From an uncultured Dysgonomonas sp. (GTDB lineage: Bacteria; Bacteroidota; Bacteroidia; Bacteroidales; Dysgonomonadaceae), in assembly GCF_934668725.1 (NCBI RefSeq), contig NZ_CAKUOF010000003.1:186001-250000 (forward strand): 64,000 bases of DNA, written 5' to 3'. A program made the translations under genes and the position numbers. This document shows positions 63,637-64,000 of this stretch, one piece after another (within the stretch, counting starts at the first letter, position 1; each line of letters starts with the position of its first letter). The notes under the pieces were generated by a model that saw only the letters and a program-made list of their open reading frames with translations, searched no databases and was not told where the DNA came from.

Positions 63637-63680
63637 CACGACCATATTATAGCAACAGATTTTATTCTCTACTAAACAAA

Positions 63681-63710
63681 AAAGGAGTTGATCTATAATT
63701 CAACTCCTTT
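63681..63710. terminator. Terminator-like hairpin after the DUF2264 gene
   Basis: AAAGGAGTTG pairs with CAACTCCTTT around a 10-base loop. The T run is stronger on the minus strand; on the plus strand only a short T tract ends the stem. Confidence 0.65.
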
Positions 63711-63950
63711 GATCTGATTCTCCCCTATTTCCTTTATTCCTTTTATCTAGTTTTGGGAAAATTAACCTTAAACCTATACTGTAATGCTGCAAAAATCAAC
63801 CCCTATTTTGGCATTTCAAAACAGTCAGATATTATATATCAAATACCCAACCATTCGGTTCTACTCATCTGACAGTTAGTAATACATGTTACCTGAATCT
63901 AAATACACATTCTTAAAAGTTACCTAATATTTATCCTTTATTTTAATATC
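63711..63950. other. Intergenic region before the last partial gene
   Basis: AT-rich; no open reading frame or clear promoter pair stands out. It probably contains the promoter of the partial gene at 63951. Confidence 0.4.
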
Positions 63951-64000
63951 ATGAAACAAATAACCTCTTCAAAATCTAAAGACGAGACTGATGTACCTCG
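63951..64000 (+). CDS. Possible gene start, cut by window edge
   Basis: ATG at 63951 opens an in-frame stretch MKQITSSKSKDETDVPR to the window edge with no stop. Only 16 codons are visible, with no signal peptide and no family likeness. It might be a cytoplasmic regulator or enzyme of the same locus; this is a guess from position only. Confidence 0.3.
   Translation, partial: MKQITSSKSKDETDVP

Noticed and set aside
1..64000. tRNA or rRNA genes
   Set aside because: I found none by eye; intergenic regions hold promoters, hairpins and repeats only. A tRNAscan run would settle this.

Overview
The window looks like chromosomal DNA from a low-GC member of the Bacteroidales. The evidence is a SusC/SusD outer-membrane pair, a hybrid two-component regulator (HTCS) beside glycoside hydrolases, promoters of the Bacteroidetes type (TTG, about 20 bases, TAnnTTTG), and many lipoprotein or Sec signals starting MKK. 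A Dysgonomonas- or Parabacteroides-like source is plausible but is inference. I see no rRNA, tRNA, phage, insertion sequence or CRISPR array.

Layout. 1-10.1 kb (minus strand): partial purA overlapping a Fur-family regulator, a SusD/SusC pair with a clear promoter, a TPR protein, glnS and a small lipoprotein. 10.4-14.3 kb: an iron-acquisition pair, a siderophore-type TonB-dependent receptor and a PepSY membrane protein. Their promoters share an ATTGCGATTG box at the same position, and a terminator lies inside the second leader. 14.5-28.7 kb: envelope and housekeeping genes (PBP1A, a GT14-like glycosyltransferase, CCA-adding enzyme, miaA, rsfS-ftsH-cdsA, a phosphate-type porin, mtgA, a MATE exporter). 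29-37.3 kb: three SurA/PpiC-type chaperone genes, an OstA/LptA-like protein and mutL. 37.5-40.8 kb: an exported cysteine hydrolase coupled to pncB, then rlmD. 41-46.7 kb: a small possible DNA glycosylase, a POT-type transporter, a beta-barrel protein, a LysM/receptor fusion and plsC. 46.86-47.29 kb: a non-coding, GC-richer, strongly folded island. 47.4-53.5 kb: LicD, a GDSL hydrolase, small exported proteins, and a divergent MerR cluster (monooxygenase, SDR, NTF2-like on one side; MerR, nitroreductase, EamA exporter on the other) with two matching operator copies. 53.5-63.6 kb: an HTCS regulator divergent from a GH2 beta-galactosidase, a GH105 hydrolase and a DUF2264 protein, which reads as part of a polysaccharide utilisation locus continuing past the right edge.

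The most unusual feature is a short dispersed palindrome (core AGGTC-N3-GACCT, often preceded by AATAAAA) found about a dozen times, always between genes. Many copies lie upstream of a gene in the gene-sense direction, and two overlap stop codons in the polysaccharide locus. The other strong leads are the paired iron-type promoters with a possible small RNA, the duplicated MerR operator, and the folded island at 47 kb.
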